Positions 18,469-28,177 of a stretch of 64,000 bases of DNA are shown piece after piece. Every line of letters starts with the position of its first letter. Positions within the stretch are counted from its first letter, which is position 1. The stretch is from an uncultured Aquimarina sp. (GTDB lineage Bacteria; Bacteroidota; Bacteroidia; Flavobacteriales; Flavobacteriaceae). The stretch spans positions 45,448 to 109,447 of the forward strand of contig CANMDW010000018.1 in assembly GCA_947496705.1 (NCBI GenBank), in the 5' to 3' direction. Position numbers and translations under genes: made by a program. The notes beneath the pieces were generated by a model. It did not search any database. It was not told the DNA's origin and saw only the letters and a list, made by a program, of their open reading frames with translations.

Positions 18469-18906
18469 TCATTTTTTCAAATACTCAAGTACCGTAGCTG
18501 TATCGGTTTGGATATAAGTTTTCTTCAATTCGTCAAACGAGCCTGCAAATCCCTGAAAACCCAGAAATACAGGGGTTACAGGCTTTATTTTTGCTCCTTT
18601 TTCCAGATAATTGCCATTTTTTTTAATGGTAACATTCAGAACCCAAAGATACATATTGTACTGTTCCCAATCTTCTAAATAAATTGTTCCGCATTTACAC
18701 ATATAACTAGTATCGTCTATCTTTTGCAAGTGTTCTTTAAAAACCGAAAAAAGAACTTCCTGATCCAAAAAGCAAACGGGCTGATCCCATTGGATATAAG
18801 TTCTGAACCTTTGATATGCACAAGGACAATATTCCTTATACATATCCTGAATTAGCTCTTTAAAACCAGAGCGTAATTGTGTTTGTGTTTGATTGAAATT
18901 GTTCAA
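18469..18906 (-). CDS. hypothetical protein, Cys-rich
   Basis: I do not recognise this 145-residue protein. It has no signal peptide or membrane helix. Cysteines pair in YCPCAY (about 26-30) and YMCKCG (about 68-72), which could hold a metal. The C-terminal part (TVFL/GFQGFAGSFDELKKTYIQT) is amphipathic. It lies alone between the GH31 gene and a frameshifted lipoprotein. Confidence 0.6.
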   Translation of the reverse strand: MNNFNQTQTQLRSGFKELIQDMYKEYCPCAYQRFRTYIQWDQPVCFLDQEVLFSVFKEHLQKIDDTSYMCKCGTIYLEDWEQYNMYLWVLNVTIKKNGNYLEKGAKIKPVTPVFLGFQGFAGSFDELKKTYIQTDTATVLEYLKK

Positions 18907-19052
18907 GCCACCGGAATTATTATTCTATTTTTATAAAATTGAAAAAATACTTCTTTCATTAATCGGTACTATATTGATCACATCTTGAGTTGAGGCAAAA
19001 ATAGGATAAAGGGAACAATATCAATTATTCAAGCCTGATGGTGCAATAGGAT

Positions 19053-19872
19053 CTAATTCATACGCCATTGCGGATTAGCTGTTGACATTTTTACTTCATC
19101 TACCCACAGATGTTGATCTTGAGGAGCAGTTCCATTCCAATAGGTAAACAAGTATAATGCATGAAAGTAATCCCCATCATTTATTATTGTCTTGATATTA
19201 TTTTCTTCATGAATCTTTTTGTTATCGAACCATATTATTACTTTAGATTTACCTCCGTTGGCGGCTAATTCTTTATCAAAGGCTATATATACATCTATTT
19301 TATGCCATTGATCTCGTGTTATAAGATCTCTTTCTCCAAAATAGAACCATTTATGCTGTAATTCTCTAAGCACCCCAAAACTATTTAATCGCTTATCGGC
19401 AGGTAAAGTACTGATATCATCATCAATTATTTGTATATCCATAAAGCCATTACTATCGCCATTTGCCCGTTCTGATGCAAGCCTAATAAACTTGAGGCTT
19501 CCACTACCTGTTTTGATGATAAACTCTGATGGTATTTTGATCGCCATACTTAAGTGAAGGTGTTCTCCTTCAATAACATGTGACGGAAAATTGATGATCC
19601 CTTCCCCAAGTACCCCATCCTTCTTTTCCTTCTAGTATATTCAACTCTGCAGATTTTTCTCCTTCAAAGGCATGATCACTGGTGTAATAGGAGTGTCCTG
19701 CAACATCATCAAAACCATCTGCTGTTCTTTGTGCTCTTTCTCCATCATTACCCAAATTAAAGTCTCTTATTAATTCCCATCCGGTATCTTGTTGAGTGGT
19801 TGGTGGCGGGGCATTATCTTCTTTGTGACAACTTATGAAAAGTAATACCAGGATTAATAATCTGTTATGCAT
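19053..19872 (-). pseudogene. frameshifted sugar-binding-like lipoprotein
   Basis: Two reading frames make one broken gene. The first (19872-19570) starts as a lipoprotein (LVLLFISC) and runs to GWGTWG; the second reads on as a long open stretch ending RMN at 19053 and needs no new start. The shift lies in minus-strand GGGGAAGGG near 19601: deleting one A restores TWGGIINFPSHV. Product: a 270-residue concanavalin-A/polysaccharide-lyase-like jelly-roll protein, judged by LKFIRLASE and DQHLWVDEV. It may be a true mutation or a sequencing error in a G-rich run. It is next to a related lipoprotein. Confidence 0.75.
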
Positions 19873-19888
19873 TTTTTAATTGTATATT

Positions 19889-20809
19889 TTATTTGTTTTC
19901 AATGCTGCTTTTCTTTTTGGGTACCAGACTTTTATCTGAAAAGACTATATCATCTATAAGCCATTCTGTATTTTCTATGTAACCGCTGTTGCTCCATCCC
20001 ATCAAATACCCATCTCGCCAGCCTTTTACATCTGCAAATCCAATATCTGCATCCAAAAGTTCATGATATTTGGTAAATGCAGGTTCATCTTCCCAGCGGC
20101 GCCACAACTGAATAACACCATCGTTTGCCTCAAAACTAGAAGCTGCTTTTACATGAAATATCAATTGCATCCAACGTCCTTTATCTTCTTCTGAAATAAA
20201 TGGAACATGCTGTATGTGCGGCCCATCATGTCCTATTTCACCACCTTTACTGTAATGAAAAGCAAGCTCACTACCGGATCCATTTCCCCAAAACTCCCAT
20301 ATAACTGTAGCTCCTACTCCTTTATCTGAATATGCGTCCATCCATATGGCAAAAAGTTTACTATTGGATGGTGTTATGGTTGTATGTTTATAATTTGTAG
20401 GGACACGAAGCCAGTATTTTACCCAAAGCTCGGGGTGTGCTACAGAAAGCCCAAAACGTTGTTCTGACATGAAATCCTGCGCAGGGTATCGAAAACGAAG
20501 ACTATGTCGTCCGTTTTTGGGGTTCCAATTTCTTCCTTCGGGAATGGGAACATCTACAGGAGCCCCATTATTCACAACGCTTTCTGATGTTACAATAGAT
20601 GTTCTATTGGTTTGTTTCCAGTGAAACCCTTCGGCATTGGTGCCAGAAAAATCCCCAGATTCAAAATCTTCTATAAAAAATGCGTCTTTATCCTGTGATT
20701 CATTGTTTACGGTAGTTGGTGAATCATCATCACTGTTGCTACATCCAACAACAATCAAGAAAAAAGCTACATTTATTACAATAGTTAAGAGTTTTATTTT
20801 TTTTTGCAT
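19889..20809 (-). CDS. lipoprotein with jelly-roll lectin/lyase-like domain
   Basis: About 306 residues from M at 20809, which gives a proper lipoprotein signal (VVGCSNSDDD) that the longer frame would bury. The body is a beta-sandwich: HSLRFRYPAQDF, ELWVKYWLRVPTNY, WMQLIFHVKAAS and IENTEWLIDDIVFSD. The last element is the usual closing strand of lectin- or polysaccharide-lyase-like surface proteins. No catalytic residue can be assigned, so sugar binding or lyase activity remains open. It lies just upstream of the frameshifted relative and probably shares its transcript. Confidence 0.7.
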   Translation of the reverse strand: MQKKIKLLTIVINVAFFLIVVGCSNSDDDSPTTVNNESQDKDAFFIEDFESGDFSGTNAEGFHWKQTNRTSIVTSESVVNNGAPVDVPIPEGRNWNPKNGRHSLRFRYPAQDFMSEQRFGLSVAHPELWVKYWLRVPTNYKHTTITPSNSKLFAIWMDAYSDKGVGATVIWEFWGNGSGSELAFHYSKGGEIGHDGPHIQHVPFISEEDKGRWMQLIFHVKAASSFEANDGVIQLWRRWEDEPAFTKYHELLDADIGFADVKGWRDGYLMGWSNSGYIENTEWLIDDIVFSDKSLVPKKKSSIENK

Positions 20810-21095
20810 GTATGGCCTATTTTTATGTGGTTCATTGTATGAAATCATTTTAAACAACTTTGGTTATATAACTCGATCTGTGTAATAAAAGCTGTTTTTC
20901 ACACAAAAAGGATTCAGCCCTCTTTGTTTGGCCGAGGTTGATCTTCAGAAATACTATGACCAATTGTTCTTTAGAATCCACAACTTCATGTTCGTTGGTA
21001 TCATCGTCGTACTGATCTCTAAAATCGCCTAATAATACAAGTAAAATGCTTATCATTGGGATTTAATGATAAGCATTTTAATAGCCTTACTCTTT

Positions 21096-21506
21096 TTAGA
21101 GTACTTTTTCGAGCATATCTTTAAGATACCATACACGATCATCTATGGCTCCATGGTTAACACATGATTCGTGATCCAGCGTAAGAACACCTTCTTCCAG
21201 TTTCATCCATTGCGAAGCCGAATAGATATCATTCTCATCCTGGATAACGATGCTTTTCAATACAGCTTTTAAAGCTTCTTTACCCAAGTCATCTGCACAA
21301 ATATCCTTAAAAGTTTGAATAGCCGGTTCAAAATACACATCGGGAACTGCTTCCTTGTATAGATCAACATTTAGATTTTTGGCCAGCGTATCCCATTTTA
21401 CGTCAATTGCTACTTCAAAACCCAGCGCATCCAGGATTCTTTTCTTTAAATCGGGAAATTGCTTTTCCTCAAACTCTTTTATGGCTCTTTTTTCGTTAAG
21501 TCCCAT
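21096..21506 (-). CDS. hypothetical protein
   Basis: 136 residues, soluble, acidic, mostly helical, no signal peptide. I do not recognise a family. It opens MGLNEKRAIKEFEEKQFP and contains the conserved-looking segment IQDENDIYSASQWM. It heads a minus-strand series with the genes at 21642-23594, which are also unrecognised, and the spacing of about 135 bp makes a shared operon uncertain. Confidence 0.65.
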   Translation of the reverse strand: MGLNEKRAIKEFEEKQFPDLKKRILDALGFEVAIDVKWDTLAKNLNVDLYKEAVPDVYFEPAIQTFKDICADDLGKEALKAVLKSIVIQDENDIYSASQWMKLEEGVLTLDHESCVNHGAIDDRVWYLKDMLEKVL

Positions 21507-21641
21507 GTAATTCTTATTTTTTGATTAAATTTTGTTTATGGTAAAGGAAGAGAAATAATGAGCGCCATACATCACCTAAAAACAGTAAAATATAGAATAC
21601 CTATTTATAAGGATTCTGTATTTGATTATCATGACGAGAAT

Positions 21642-22517
21642 TTATTTCAACATATCTAGCTTGACCATTGTTTTGATCCAATGATCACTTTTTTTATCCC
21701 ATATATTGATTTTGCAGGTTATGGGGCTTTTAATAGTAGGGTCGGTAAAAATAAAGCTCGGTGCCAATTCTACTACAAATTCTGAAGCATTCATAGCTGT
21801 TTCTCCTATCAAATCTTTTTCGTTTATCACTATTTCGCCATTAGCATCTGTAGCTTTTAAGCTCAATCCCGGAAAAACTTTTCCAGATTCTTCTTTGAAT
21901 CCTTTGAGTCCTTCAAATATCATATATAAATTTTCATTATATCTGGCTACATTATCAATAATAGTGTTGTTTTTTTCCTTTGAAAAAAGAGAAATTTCAT
22001 CATAAGAGATGTGGTTTGTTTCTACTTTGATATTATTATTTGTTATAATATCAAAATCCATTTCTGCCTGATAAGTACCTTCTCCTTTCTTATCCCATAT
22101 ATTTATCTTTAATATATACTTTTGTTCAGAAAAAATTGGTTTCGCAATTGAAATATCAGCTTTCAGCAATAAGGGAGAAATAGTAATACCTTCATTATAA
22201 CTTTTATATACATCATTACTCTGAAGGATCGTATCCCCTTTTTTGTTCATAATGAATAATTCCATCCCAGGAAAAACAACTCCGTTCTGTTTTTGAAAAC
22301 CTTCTATGGTACTAAAATTCACGTAAAATTTTTCTCCATAGATAAATGAATTTCTACTTATTTTTTCTTCATCATCTGACAGGTACACATCTTCACAAGA
22401 AAGTCCATCTCCTTTTGTGGTCAACCCGGTTTGTATATCTTTGTTGATTGATTTTTTAAATTCACAGGAAAGTAGAATTAAGGGTAAAAAAACTAATAAT
22501 AAAATAGGTAGTTTCAT
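21642..22517 (-). CDS. lipoprotein with two homologous halves
   Basis: 291 residues. The signal peptide ends ILLSC (Cys18). The mature protein is two repeated domains of about 120 residues: each has VFPG-M/L-xL-x-x, then GIT/NASEFV, then KINIWDKK and a closing hydrophobic strand (about 40-165 and 170-291). This internal duplication is visible on inspection. I do not recognise the family. It may be a surface binding module. Confidence 0.6.
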   Translation of the reverse strand: MKLPILLLVFLPLILLSCEFKKSINKDIQTGLTTKGDGLSCEDVYLSDDEEKISRNSFIYGEKFYVNFSTIEGFQKQNGVVFPGMELFIMNKKGDTILQSNDVYKSYNEGITISPLLLKADISIAKPIFSEQKYILKINIWDKKGEGTYQAEMDFDIITNNNIKVETNHISYDEISLFSKEKNNTIIDNVARYNENLYMIFEGLKGFKEESGKVFPGLSLKATDANGEIVINEKDLIGETAMNASEFVVELAPSFIFTDPTIKSPITCKINIWDKKSDHWIKTMVKLDMLK

Positions 22518-22581
22518 TTGCTTTATTTGTTTTGCTTTATTTAAGAACTCATCTTGAGTTCTAACTATAGCATTAACATTT

Positions 22582-23088
22582 TCAAATCTTATATCCTCCT
22601 TTTACTAAAAAAAACAGTACTACTCCGTAAATAATGTCTAACCATAAGACATGAAGAATCCTGGCTACAAAAATAACAATAACCAGCGGTAACCCAATAA
22701 TTGCAAGGTAATTCCCTTCTTTTATCTCCTTAATGCTCATACTCCATAACAGACCGCCTATTTTTGTATTTGGAAAAGCATGTGCGGCAACAGAAATACC
22801 CAACCATATACATAAAAGTCCAATTGCAGGAGTTAGGTTTTTTCCAATATAAAAAATAAAAATAGCTATCAATGATATTGCAACAAAAGGTATAATAGCA
22901 ATGCTGAAAACAGTACTATATCTTTCAGGTTTCTCGTGCACAACAGCTTCACTAGCTCCTACAGAGAGGTAATTAACTTTCAGGACTTTTATATTAAGAA
23001 AATTGCATGTTGCTTTATTGATCAAAGCATCAAGGATTAATCCTGGAAAAGTTACTATTCTCACTAAATATCCAATGATAATTCCCAT
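22582..23088 (-). CDS. membrane protein resembling S2P-like protease without HExxH
   Basis: 168 residues with four to five hydrophobic segments. The N-terminal TFPGLILDALINKATC segment matches the spot where DUF3267/site-2-protease-like membrane peptidases have TFPGxxxHExxH. Here the residues are DALIN, so zinc binding is lost. The later segments (PFVAISLIAIFI, GISVAAHAFPNTKIGG) are also typical. It is likely an inactive relative, or a protein with another role. The relation is by eye, so moderate to low confidence. Confidence 0.5.
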   Translation of the reverse strand: MGIIIGYLVRIVTFPGLILDALINKATCNFLNIKVLKVNYLSVGASEAVVHEKPERYSTVFSIAIIPFVAISLIAIFIFYIGKNLTPAIGLLCIWLGISVAAHAFPNTKIGGLLWSMSIKEIKEGNYLAIIGLPLVIVIFVARILHVLWLDIIYGVVLFFLVKGGYKI

Positions 23089-23174
23089 AGTTTTAGTTTT
23101 TTAAGTAACAAACTCGTTTTGACTGTCCGGCATCTCTTCATAACAGAAGTGTCTTTCAATAGAAAAAGTACTGT

Positions 23175-23594
23175 TTAAGAATGATGCTCAAGCTGTTTGC
23201 GGTAATTAGTATACATAAAATATGGATCCAGATTAACAGGAGTTTCTTTAGGCCAAATTCTTATAGCAGTTTCAGCGGTATCATACAGGTAAACAGTTAA
23301 TGTCTGATTTCCCCAATTACTATCAGAGTGCAATATTCCATACCATACTTCACCAGGTATTTCATTGGTGACATATATGAATTTGTTTAGTGACGTATCA
23401 CTATTCTGCCATTCTTTTTTATATTTATAAATTTTACCATCCAGAGTATCATCTACACCAGAAATCTGAATTAATGCTTCTTCATTTGCCTTTTCTCCTA
23501 TTCTAAGTACTTTTACTGTAAATGGAATACTCCCATGATACCCTGTATACTGCTCCACATATTTTCCTAATTCCTGACTTCTTACCATAGCCAT
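23175..23594 (-). CDS. hypothetical protein
   Basis: 139 residues with no signal peptide. A beta-rich protein with GVDDTLDGKIYKYKKEW and VTNEIPGEVWYGIL. I do not recognise it. It sits upstream of the S2P-like gene (86 bp gap) and could be the first gene of that group. Confidence 0.55.
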   Translation of the reverse strand: MAMVRSQELGKYVEQYTGYHGSIPFTVKVLRIGEKANEEALIQISGVDDTLDGKIYKYKKEWQNSDTSLNKFIYVTNEIPGEVWYGILHSDSNWGNQTLTVYLYDTAETAIRIWPKETPVNLDPYFMYTNYRKQLEHHS

Positions 23595-23822
23595 TTTATT
23601 TTATCATTTTGATACACCAAATTTAAACAAGGTTATGAGCAGGCACATCACTATAATGTGGTAAAATGATAAATACTTAAAAGTTGGTATCAAAACGGTA
23701 TAACAACCAAATATACTAGGTTATCGTGAAGATCATAATGTTATAAACTCCTTAGGCTAGATTGAGAAAGTTGTATATTTATCTGGTTTATAAATAAAAG
23801 TATTGGATAAGTATATTTTTGG

Positions 23823-25793
23823 ATGAAGGTATTCCTCTTACATTTTTTCTTAATTATAACGTCATTATTCTTTCCTTGCGTTGCACAGGAAGACGACGTA
23901 TTGACAGCTGTAAAAAAAACTTCCTCAAAAGAAGTGATAGACTCATTGCTTAATGTAGTTGATCATTATTGGTTTTCTGATCCTTCTAATGCAATTAAAA
24001 ATGCAACAGCAGCCCATAAATTAAGCGAGGCCAATCTATACGAAATAAGAATGGCACAGAGTCTTTTTAAGTTAGGAGTACTCTATAATCATATCGGGGA
24101 TTTCGATCAGGCAATGAAAAGTTTTGAGAAGACACTCGATCTGTCAAAAAAAATAGAAGACAGTCTCTGGATGATTAAGTGTTATAATGAAATTGGATTA
24201 ACATATCAGAAAACAAATAACTATTCCAAGGCTCTAGAAAATCTAACGTATGCTTTAGGAAAGGCTCAGGATCTACATGTTGAATCGGAGTTAAACCACA
24301 TTAACGTGAACATAGCCAAAGTACTTTTTGATCAGGGAAATTATATTTTATCAATAGGATATCTGGAACCCTTATTACAAAAAAACCTTGATAATACTAC
24401 CAAAGCTGCAGTAAACAATAACATTGGCAGAGCCTATAAAGAATTAAAAAATATAGATAAAGCAATAGCGCATTACATGATCAGTTATAAAGTCTGCCTT
24501 GATATAAAAAATAACCCCTGCGAATTAAAACCATTGGGAAATATGGCTAATATCTATCTGGAAAGGCATGAATATGACAAAGCACTTGGTCACTTTCTTG
24601 AGATCGCAACCATAGAAGAAAAACTGGATCTAAAGAGTGACCTTATCTCTACCTATAATAGCATAGGCATTGTATACAGAATGAAAAAAGATTTTTCTAA
24701 AAGCCTTTCTTTTTTAAATAAGAGTGAAAAAATAGCTAAAGAAATTAAATCTTTGTATCAACTCAAAACTATTTATTTAAGCCAGGCCCTCGCCTATGAA
24801 GATGCAGGTAAATATATAAAAGCTCTTGATTATCTTTATGCTCATAGAGCATTATCGGATAGTTTATTTACTATAGAAAAAAACAAACAATTATCAGAGC
24901 TGCTCGTAAAATATGAAGCCGAAAAAAAAGAAAAAGAAATCTCCTTATTGAAGAAAAATAAAGAGCTGCAGTCGACCAAAATAGCAAAACAATATCTTTT
25001 ACAAAAAGTTACTGCTTTAGGCATAGCATTCTTATTACTTACTGTTTTGGGTATTGTATATGTCTACCGCCAGAAATTAAAAAGCACAGAAATATTATCT
25101 TCCAAAAATGAAGAAATAAATAAACAAAAAACATTAAAATTGATTCACGATCATGAAATAAACACAACAAAAAGTTACATTACATGGCAGGAAAACGAAA
25201 GACAAAGAATATCATTAGAACTTCATGACGGTGTAGCTGCCTCTGTAGCTGCAATAAAATTAAGTCTTCTAAAGATAGTAGAAGAACATCACCCCAAATT
25301 ACAATTAGATCATCTTTTAAAAACTGTAGATAATACATATGACGAAATACGCACGATATCTCATCATCTATCTCCGCCAAGAGTTGTAAATACCCCGTTT
25401 ATTGATCTCATCGAAAATTACCTCAAAGAAATAGGAAGTGCCAACTCATTTCAGGTTTCATTTTTATGCAATCCAAGACAAGAAATAAATCTGATTCCTG
25501 ATGAAATGAAGGTTGAAATTTACAGGATCATGCAAGAGGTAATGACCAATGTGGTGAAACATGCAAATTGCAATCTAGTCGAAATACAGTTTACCGGTAA
25601 CAACGATCATTTAAATATATTGATTGAAGATGATGGAAAAGGCTTTAATGTTAACAAAACGTCCTTTGGCATAGGGTTGGGTAATATCAAATCGAGGGTG
25701 CTTACTTTGGATGGCAGTATTCACATCGATTCGTCTGTAGGACGAGGTAGCATTATCAACATTGACTTACCGGTTAATTTGCTTCCTGTTTAA
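23823..25793 (+). CDS. TPR-containing sensor histidine kinase
   Basis: 656 residues. Signal peptide 1-21, then tetratricopeptide repeats to about residue 345 (for example FDQAMKSFEKTLDLSKKI, YDKALGHFLEIATIEEKL). A coiled coil leads to one membrane helix (about 396-418). Then the HisKA_3 phospho-acceptor box ISLELHDGVAASV with H468, and the HATPase_c domain with N box EVMTNVVKHANC (about 571-582), G1 DDGKGF and G2 GIGLGNIKSR. It is a NarX/DesK-type two-component sensor with a periplasmic TPR input. It is followed 27 bp later by its response regulator, so the two form an operon. Confidence 0.93.
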   Translation: MKVFLLHFFLIITSLFFPCVAQEDDVLTAVKKTSSKEVIDSLLNVVDHYWFSDPSNAIKNATAAHKLSEANLYEIRMAQSLFKLGVLYNHIGDFDQAMKSFEKTLDLSKKIEDSLWMIKCYNEIGLTYQKTNNYSKALENLTYALGKAQDLHVESELNHINVNIAKVLFDQGNYILSIGYLEPLLQKNLDNTTKAAVNNNIGRAYKELKNIDKAIAHYMISYKVCLDIKNNPCELKPLGNMANIYLERHEYDKALGHFLEIATIEEKLDLKSDLISTYNSIGIVYRMKKDFSKSLSFLNKSEKIAKEIKSLYQLKTIYLSQALAYEDAGKYIKALDYLYAHRALSDSLFTIEKNKQLSELLVKYEAEKKEKEISLLKKNKELQSTKIAKQYLLQKVTALGIAFLLLTVLGIVYVYRQKLKSTEILSSKNEEINKQKTLKLIHDHEINTTKSYITWQENERQRISLELHDGVAASVAAIKLSLLKIVEEHHPKLQLDHLLKTVDNTYDEIRTISHHLSPPRVVNTPFIDLIENYLKEIGSANSFQVSFLCNPRQEINLIPDEMKVEIYRIMQEVMTNVVKHANCNLVEIQFTGNNDHLNILIEDDGKGFNVNKTSFGIGLGNIKSRVLTLDGSIHIDSSVGRGSIINIDLPVNLLPV

Positions 25794-25820
25794 ATCATAC
25801 ATATCATATAAAATAAAGTT

Positions 25821-26474
25821 ATGACATCGCCAAAAATTATCAAAATAATCATAGCAGACGATCATCAAATTTTTTTGGAAGGCCTGGTAGCACTCCTTAA
25901 TGACGTAAAAAATATAAATATCGTTGGCACTGCTACAAATGGACACGGTGTGATAGCGTTTCTGAAAAATAATACTGTTGATCTTGTAATCATGGATATA
26001 CATATGCCCGAGATGGATGGTATCGAACTCAACAAAATCATTAAGAAAGAATATCCAAAAGTTAAGACTTTGGTGTTAAGTACCTATAGTTATCCAGATA
26101 AAATAGCCCATTTTGCCAGGAACGGAGCCAATGGGTATCTTTTAAAGAATACCGAAAAATCTGAACTCCTTACTGCTATATATGCTATAGTAAATCATGA
26201 AAATTACTTTTCGGAAGAGGTGAAGGAAAAATATATGAATAGCATCTTTACACCTAATAGTAATGCCAATGATGAGATTTCCCAATTAAGCCAAAGAGAA
26301 GAAGAGATCCTCAAACTTATTGCTCAAGAATATACCGCTCAGGAAATAGCCAAAAAACTCTTTATCAGCCAACATACAGTGAATACACATAGAAAGAACC
26401 TGCTTTCAAAATTGAATGCAAAAAATATTGCCGGCCTCGTAAAATATGCAATCAAAAGCGGTATCATAGAATAG
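25821..26474 (+). CDS. LuxR/NarL-family response regulator
   Basis: 217 residues. Receiver domain 1-125 with phospho-acceptor D59 (DLVIMDIHMPEMDG), acidic pair D15/D16 in ADDHQIF, and conserved Lys in YLLKN. LuxR-type HTH spans about 154-215: LSQREEEILKLIAQEYTAQE, IAKKLFISQHTVNTHRKN. It is the partner of the TPR kinase immediately upstream. It should bind DNA upstream of its targets; none can be named. Confidence 0.93.
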   Translation: MTSPKIIKIIIADDHQIFLEGLVALLNDVKNINIVGTATNGHGVIAFLKNNTVDLVIMDIHMPEMDGIELNKIIKKEYPKVKTLVLSTYSYPDKIAHFARNGANGYLLKNTEKSELLTAIYAIVNHENYFSEEVKEKYMNSIFTPNSNANDEISQLSQREEEILKLIAQEYTAQEIAKKLFISQHTVNTHRKNLLSKLNAKNIAGLVKYAIKSGIIE

Positions 26475-26600
26475 ATCAATCTACTTTAAAGTTATACAAG
26501 TATAACTGCCCTGTTTTAGAATACTCTCACATTAATGCGAAAAAACCTTCGTACTTGAACTCATGCAATTCAAACTGTTAATACACATAACAATATCCTA

Positions 26601-26782
26601 AACATTAATGATATTACCGGAAATCTGGTGCGCCAACTGGTAGACAATCAAAAAATAAAGGAGCCTTTGACTGTACCTGGAATGGAAAATCGGAAAACGG
26701 AGCCAAAGTTTCCAGCGGTATTTATATTGCGGTGATAGAAATCAATGGCGTATTTGTCAAAAAGAAATTGTATAAAAGATAA
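26601..26782 (+). pseudogene. remnant of FlgD-like Ig/T9SS-type C-terminal domain
   Basis: Within the 440-bp gene-free gap 26475-26914. Codons from 26601 read NINDITGNLVRQLVDNQKIK, then a +1 shift gives GAFDCTWNGKSENGAKVSSG and IYIAVIEINGVFVKKKLYKR to a stop at 26782. This is the C-terminus of a FlgD-Ig-like secreted protein, broken by one frameshift. The upstream part is absent. A terminator hairpin follows at 26821. The rest of the gap shows nothing. Confidence 0.7.
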
Positions 26783-26820
26783 TACTTAACCAACACTCAC
26801 ATTTAGCAAACCAAAACCGG

Positions 26821-26851
26821 AAAAGCTGCGCCCGTACAGGCAGCTTTTCGA
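26821..26851 (+). terminator. terminator-like hairpin
   Basis: AAAAGCTGC...GCAGCTTTT stem (9 bp) with a 10-nt loop; the T-tail is short, so it may be a leftover of the decayed gene before it. Confidence 0.55.
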
Positions 26852-26914
26852 TTATATTCGAGGCCTGCCATATTCTTTAAAACCTGACAGATCTAAACTA
26901 TTTAAGGTTCAGTA

Positions 26915-27412
26915 TCAATTTCTGGGATACAAAAACGATTTTTCAACCTCAAAATCTATTACTCCATCCTTTCTTACTTCGTAGGTAATAAAAAGTTCGC
27001 CCCAATACACTCCATCGGTAAAATCTGCAATAATCCATCTATGATTTAACAAACGTACTTTATTAATGGCCATCTTGCCTTCCATCCCAACATAAGGAAC
27101 AATAGGATTGTCTTCTCCAGCTTTGTTTTCGCTAATGATTTTATCGCTAATCGTTAAAGCCAGTTTATTTGCATCATACCCCATTTCTTCAAAATAACTT
27201 GCTGCATCTTCATTACTTTCCATTGAAAAATAGGTAAGATCCAGATTCACATCTATGAGTGAATCAACAACGGCTTCTTTCTCAGTGATTCTAGTTTTTA
27301 AATTTTCAATTTTAGTATCATAGGATTCTTTAGCTTTTTTAGCATTCATAAATTGAAAAAGAATAAATAATGCAGCAAAAATAAACAGGTATAAAAAAAT
27401 CTTACTCCTCAT
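26915..27412 (-). CDS. hypothetical membrane-anchored coiled-coil protein
   Basis: 165 residues. One N-terminal hydrophobic segment (about 4-21), then a short coiled coil (KESYDTKIENLKTRITEKEA), then a soluble domain with HRWIIADFTDGVYWGELFITY. I do not recognise it beyond a typical Bacteroidota small conserved protein. It starts 3 bp downstream of the MBL-fold gene on the same strand, so the two are likely co-transcribed. Confidence 0.7.
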   Translation of the reverse strand: MRSKIFLYLFIFAALFILFQFMNAKKAKESYDTKIENLKTRITEKEAVVDSLIDVNLDLTYFSMESNEDAASYFEEMGYDANKLALTISDKIISENKAGEDNPIVPYVGMEGKMAINKVRLLNHRWIIADFTDGVYWGELFITYEVRKDGVIDFEVEKSFLYPRN

Positions 27413-27415
27413 ATT

Positions 27416-28177
27416 CTAGATGGTTATTTTTAAATTATCGTAGGCGATATATACATTCTTTGGTAATTGTTTCTCTACTTCGGCATGAAATCCAAGCATA
27501 TGGCTTATATGTGTAAGGTATGCTGTTTCTGGCTGTATCTCTTCTATAAACTCTAAAGCTTCTTCGAGATTAAAATGTGAATGATGTGGTTCTATTCGTA
27601 GCGCACTCACCACCAACACCTTAACGTTTTTTAATTTTACTCTCTCTTTTTGTTCAACAGTTTTTACATCGGTAAGATATGCAAAATCTCTAAACCGAAA
27701 TCCAAAAACCTGCAAACGATTATGCATGGTATTTATCGGGATCACATCCAGATCCCCTAACCTAAAAGACTGATTCTTTAATTCATTCTCTATAACGCAG
27801 GGTGCTCCCGGATATTTATTCTCTGAAGAAAAAATGTAGTCAAATCTTAGTCTCAGTGCCTGCAAGACCCTTTTATGAGCATAAATGGGGATATCTCCCT
27901 GTCTAAAAAAAAACGGTCTTATATCATCTAATCCCATAGTATGATCTGCATGTTCATGTGTAAATACGATACCGTCAATTCTGGATACACCATTAGAAAG
28001 CATTTGCTGTCTGAAATCAGGTCCGCAATCCACCACATAGGTATATTCATCCCAAGATATCAATACAGAAACACGAAGGCGCTTATCTCTTGGATCTTCA
28101 CTAAGACATACCGGATGATTGCTTCCAATAATTGGAATGCCCTGCGATGTTCCTGTGCCAAGAAATGTTACTTCCAT
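27416..28177 (-). CDS. MBL-fold metallo-hydrolase (PhnP-like)
   Basis: 253 residues. Starts MEVTFLGTGTSQGIP, with zinc motif HEHADH, then the downstream ligands in NTMHNRLQVFGFRF and DVKTV, and a final HISHMLGFH. This pattern fits the PhnP/Elac-like phosphodiesterase group of beta-lactamase-fold enzymes. The substrate is not clear. It shares a transcript with the coiled-coil protein downstream. Confidence 0.88.
   Translation of the reverse strand: MEVTFLGTGTSQGIPIIGSNHPVCLSEDPRDKRLRVSVLISWDEYTYVVDCGPDFRQQMLSNGVSRIDGIVFTHEHADHTMGLDDIRPFFFRQGDIPIYAHKRVLQALRLRFDYIFSSENKYPGAPCVIENELKNQSFRLGDLDVIPINTMHNRLQVFGFRFRDFAYLTDVKTVEQKERVKLKNVKVLVVSALRIEPHHSHFNLEEALEFIEEIQPETAYLTHISHMLGFHAEVEKQLPKNVYIAYDNLKITI

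Noticed and set aside
20850..21056. 68-residue minus-strand ORF upstream of the lectin-like lipoprotein
   Set aside because: Low-complexity acidic start, no family likeness, and its end overlaps the longer frame of the next gene; likely chance.
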